This document shows positions 6,814 to 6,881 of a stretch of 6,881 nucleotides of DNA, one piece after another. The stretch's first letter is position 1, and each line of letters starts with the position of its first letter. The stretch covers positions 1 to 6,881 of the forward strand of contig CANHPK010000081.1 in assembly GCA_947462525.1 (NCBI GenBank), given 5' to 3'. The position numbers and the translations under genes are program-made. The DNA is from Roseiflexaceae bacterium (lineage in GTDB: Bacteria > Chloroflexota > Chloroflexia > Chloroflexales > Roseiflexaceae). A model generated the notes under the pieces. That model did not search any database, had not been told where the DNA came from, and saw only the letters and a program-made list of their open reading frames with translations.

Positions 6814-6881
6814 GCCGAGCCTATCCGCGCGAGGATGGCCCGTACCGCATCGCCGCGGATTTGTTGGAGGTCATCCTGATA
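6810..6881 (-). CDS. C-terminal end of a probable MoxR-family AAA+ ATPase (partial)
   Basis: Only the last 23 codons and a TGA stop are inside the window; the gene continues beyond the right edge. The visible tail begins YQDDLQQIRGDAV and ends ARIGSA. No catalytic motif (Walker A or B, sensor) is visible. The stop overlaps the ATG of the next gene in an ATGA arrangement, which indicates translational coupling. MoxR-type ATPases are commonly encoded immediately upstream of CoxE-like VWA proteins, and their C-termini often carry a 'K-Y-x-E-D' type helix that this tail resembles. The identity is therefore inferred mainly from position plus a short resemblance. It could instead be any other small-domain protein of the same operon. 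Confidence 0.5.
   Translation of the reverse strand, partial: YQDDLQQIRGDAVRAILARIGSA

Noticed and set aside
6367..6879. Plus-strand open frame of 170 codons
   Set aside because: Antisense to the VWA gene and the upstream ATPase tail; long antisense frames are expected in GC-rich coding DNA, and the sense protein has clear family motifs.

Overview
All three protein genes found lie on the minus strand, so the window reads from right to left. At the far right edge are the last 23 codons of an upstream gene, probably a MoxR-type AAA+ ATPase. Its stop overlaps the start of a complete 403-residue CoxE-like von Willebrand factor A (VWA) protein with an intact MIDAS metal-binding motif. A 225-base intergenic region follows, with a 13-bp-arm hairpin (probable terminator) and two short near-perfect palindromes sharing a core (candidate operators). 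The rest of the window, about 78% of it, is one uninterrupted reading frame that starts at 5376 and leaves the left edge after 1792 codons without a stop.

The giant protein looks secreted or cell-surface anchored. In order it shows: an N-terminal signal/anchor helix; an extracytoplasmic domain resembling the LolA/LppX fold; a transmembrane hairpin whose second half looks like a second, embedded signal peptide; an Ala/Pro-rich linker; a first block of thrombospondin type 3-like Asp-rich calcium-binding repeats; about 580 residues with no recognised family and paired cysteines; a roughly 200-residue Ala/Gly-rich hydrophobic block; a polar region of about 220 residues; a second Asp-rich repeat block; and the beginning of a LamG/concanavalin-like jellyroll domain cut by the window edge.

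The organism is a bacterium. A giant multi-domain surface protein with these repeats and LamG, together with a MoxR-CoxE pair, would fit Chloroflexota (Herpetosiphon or Roseiflexus relatives), but this is a weak inference from family knowledge; other phyla rich in large surface proteins remain possible. The VWA gene is clearly GC-rich (about 60% by sampled counting), while much of the giant gene is near 45-50%, so the two neighbours have different compositional histories or constraints.

The ATPase and VWA genes very likely form one operon, since MoxR and CoxE-type proteins are known to work as a chaperone-like pair. The giant gene is separated from them by a probable terminator and has its own upstream region. 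Whether the pair acts on the giant surface protein cannot be decided from this window. No RNA gene, CRISPR array, transposon or attachment site was found.
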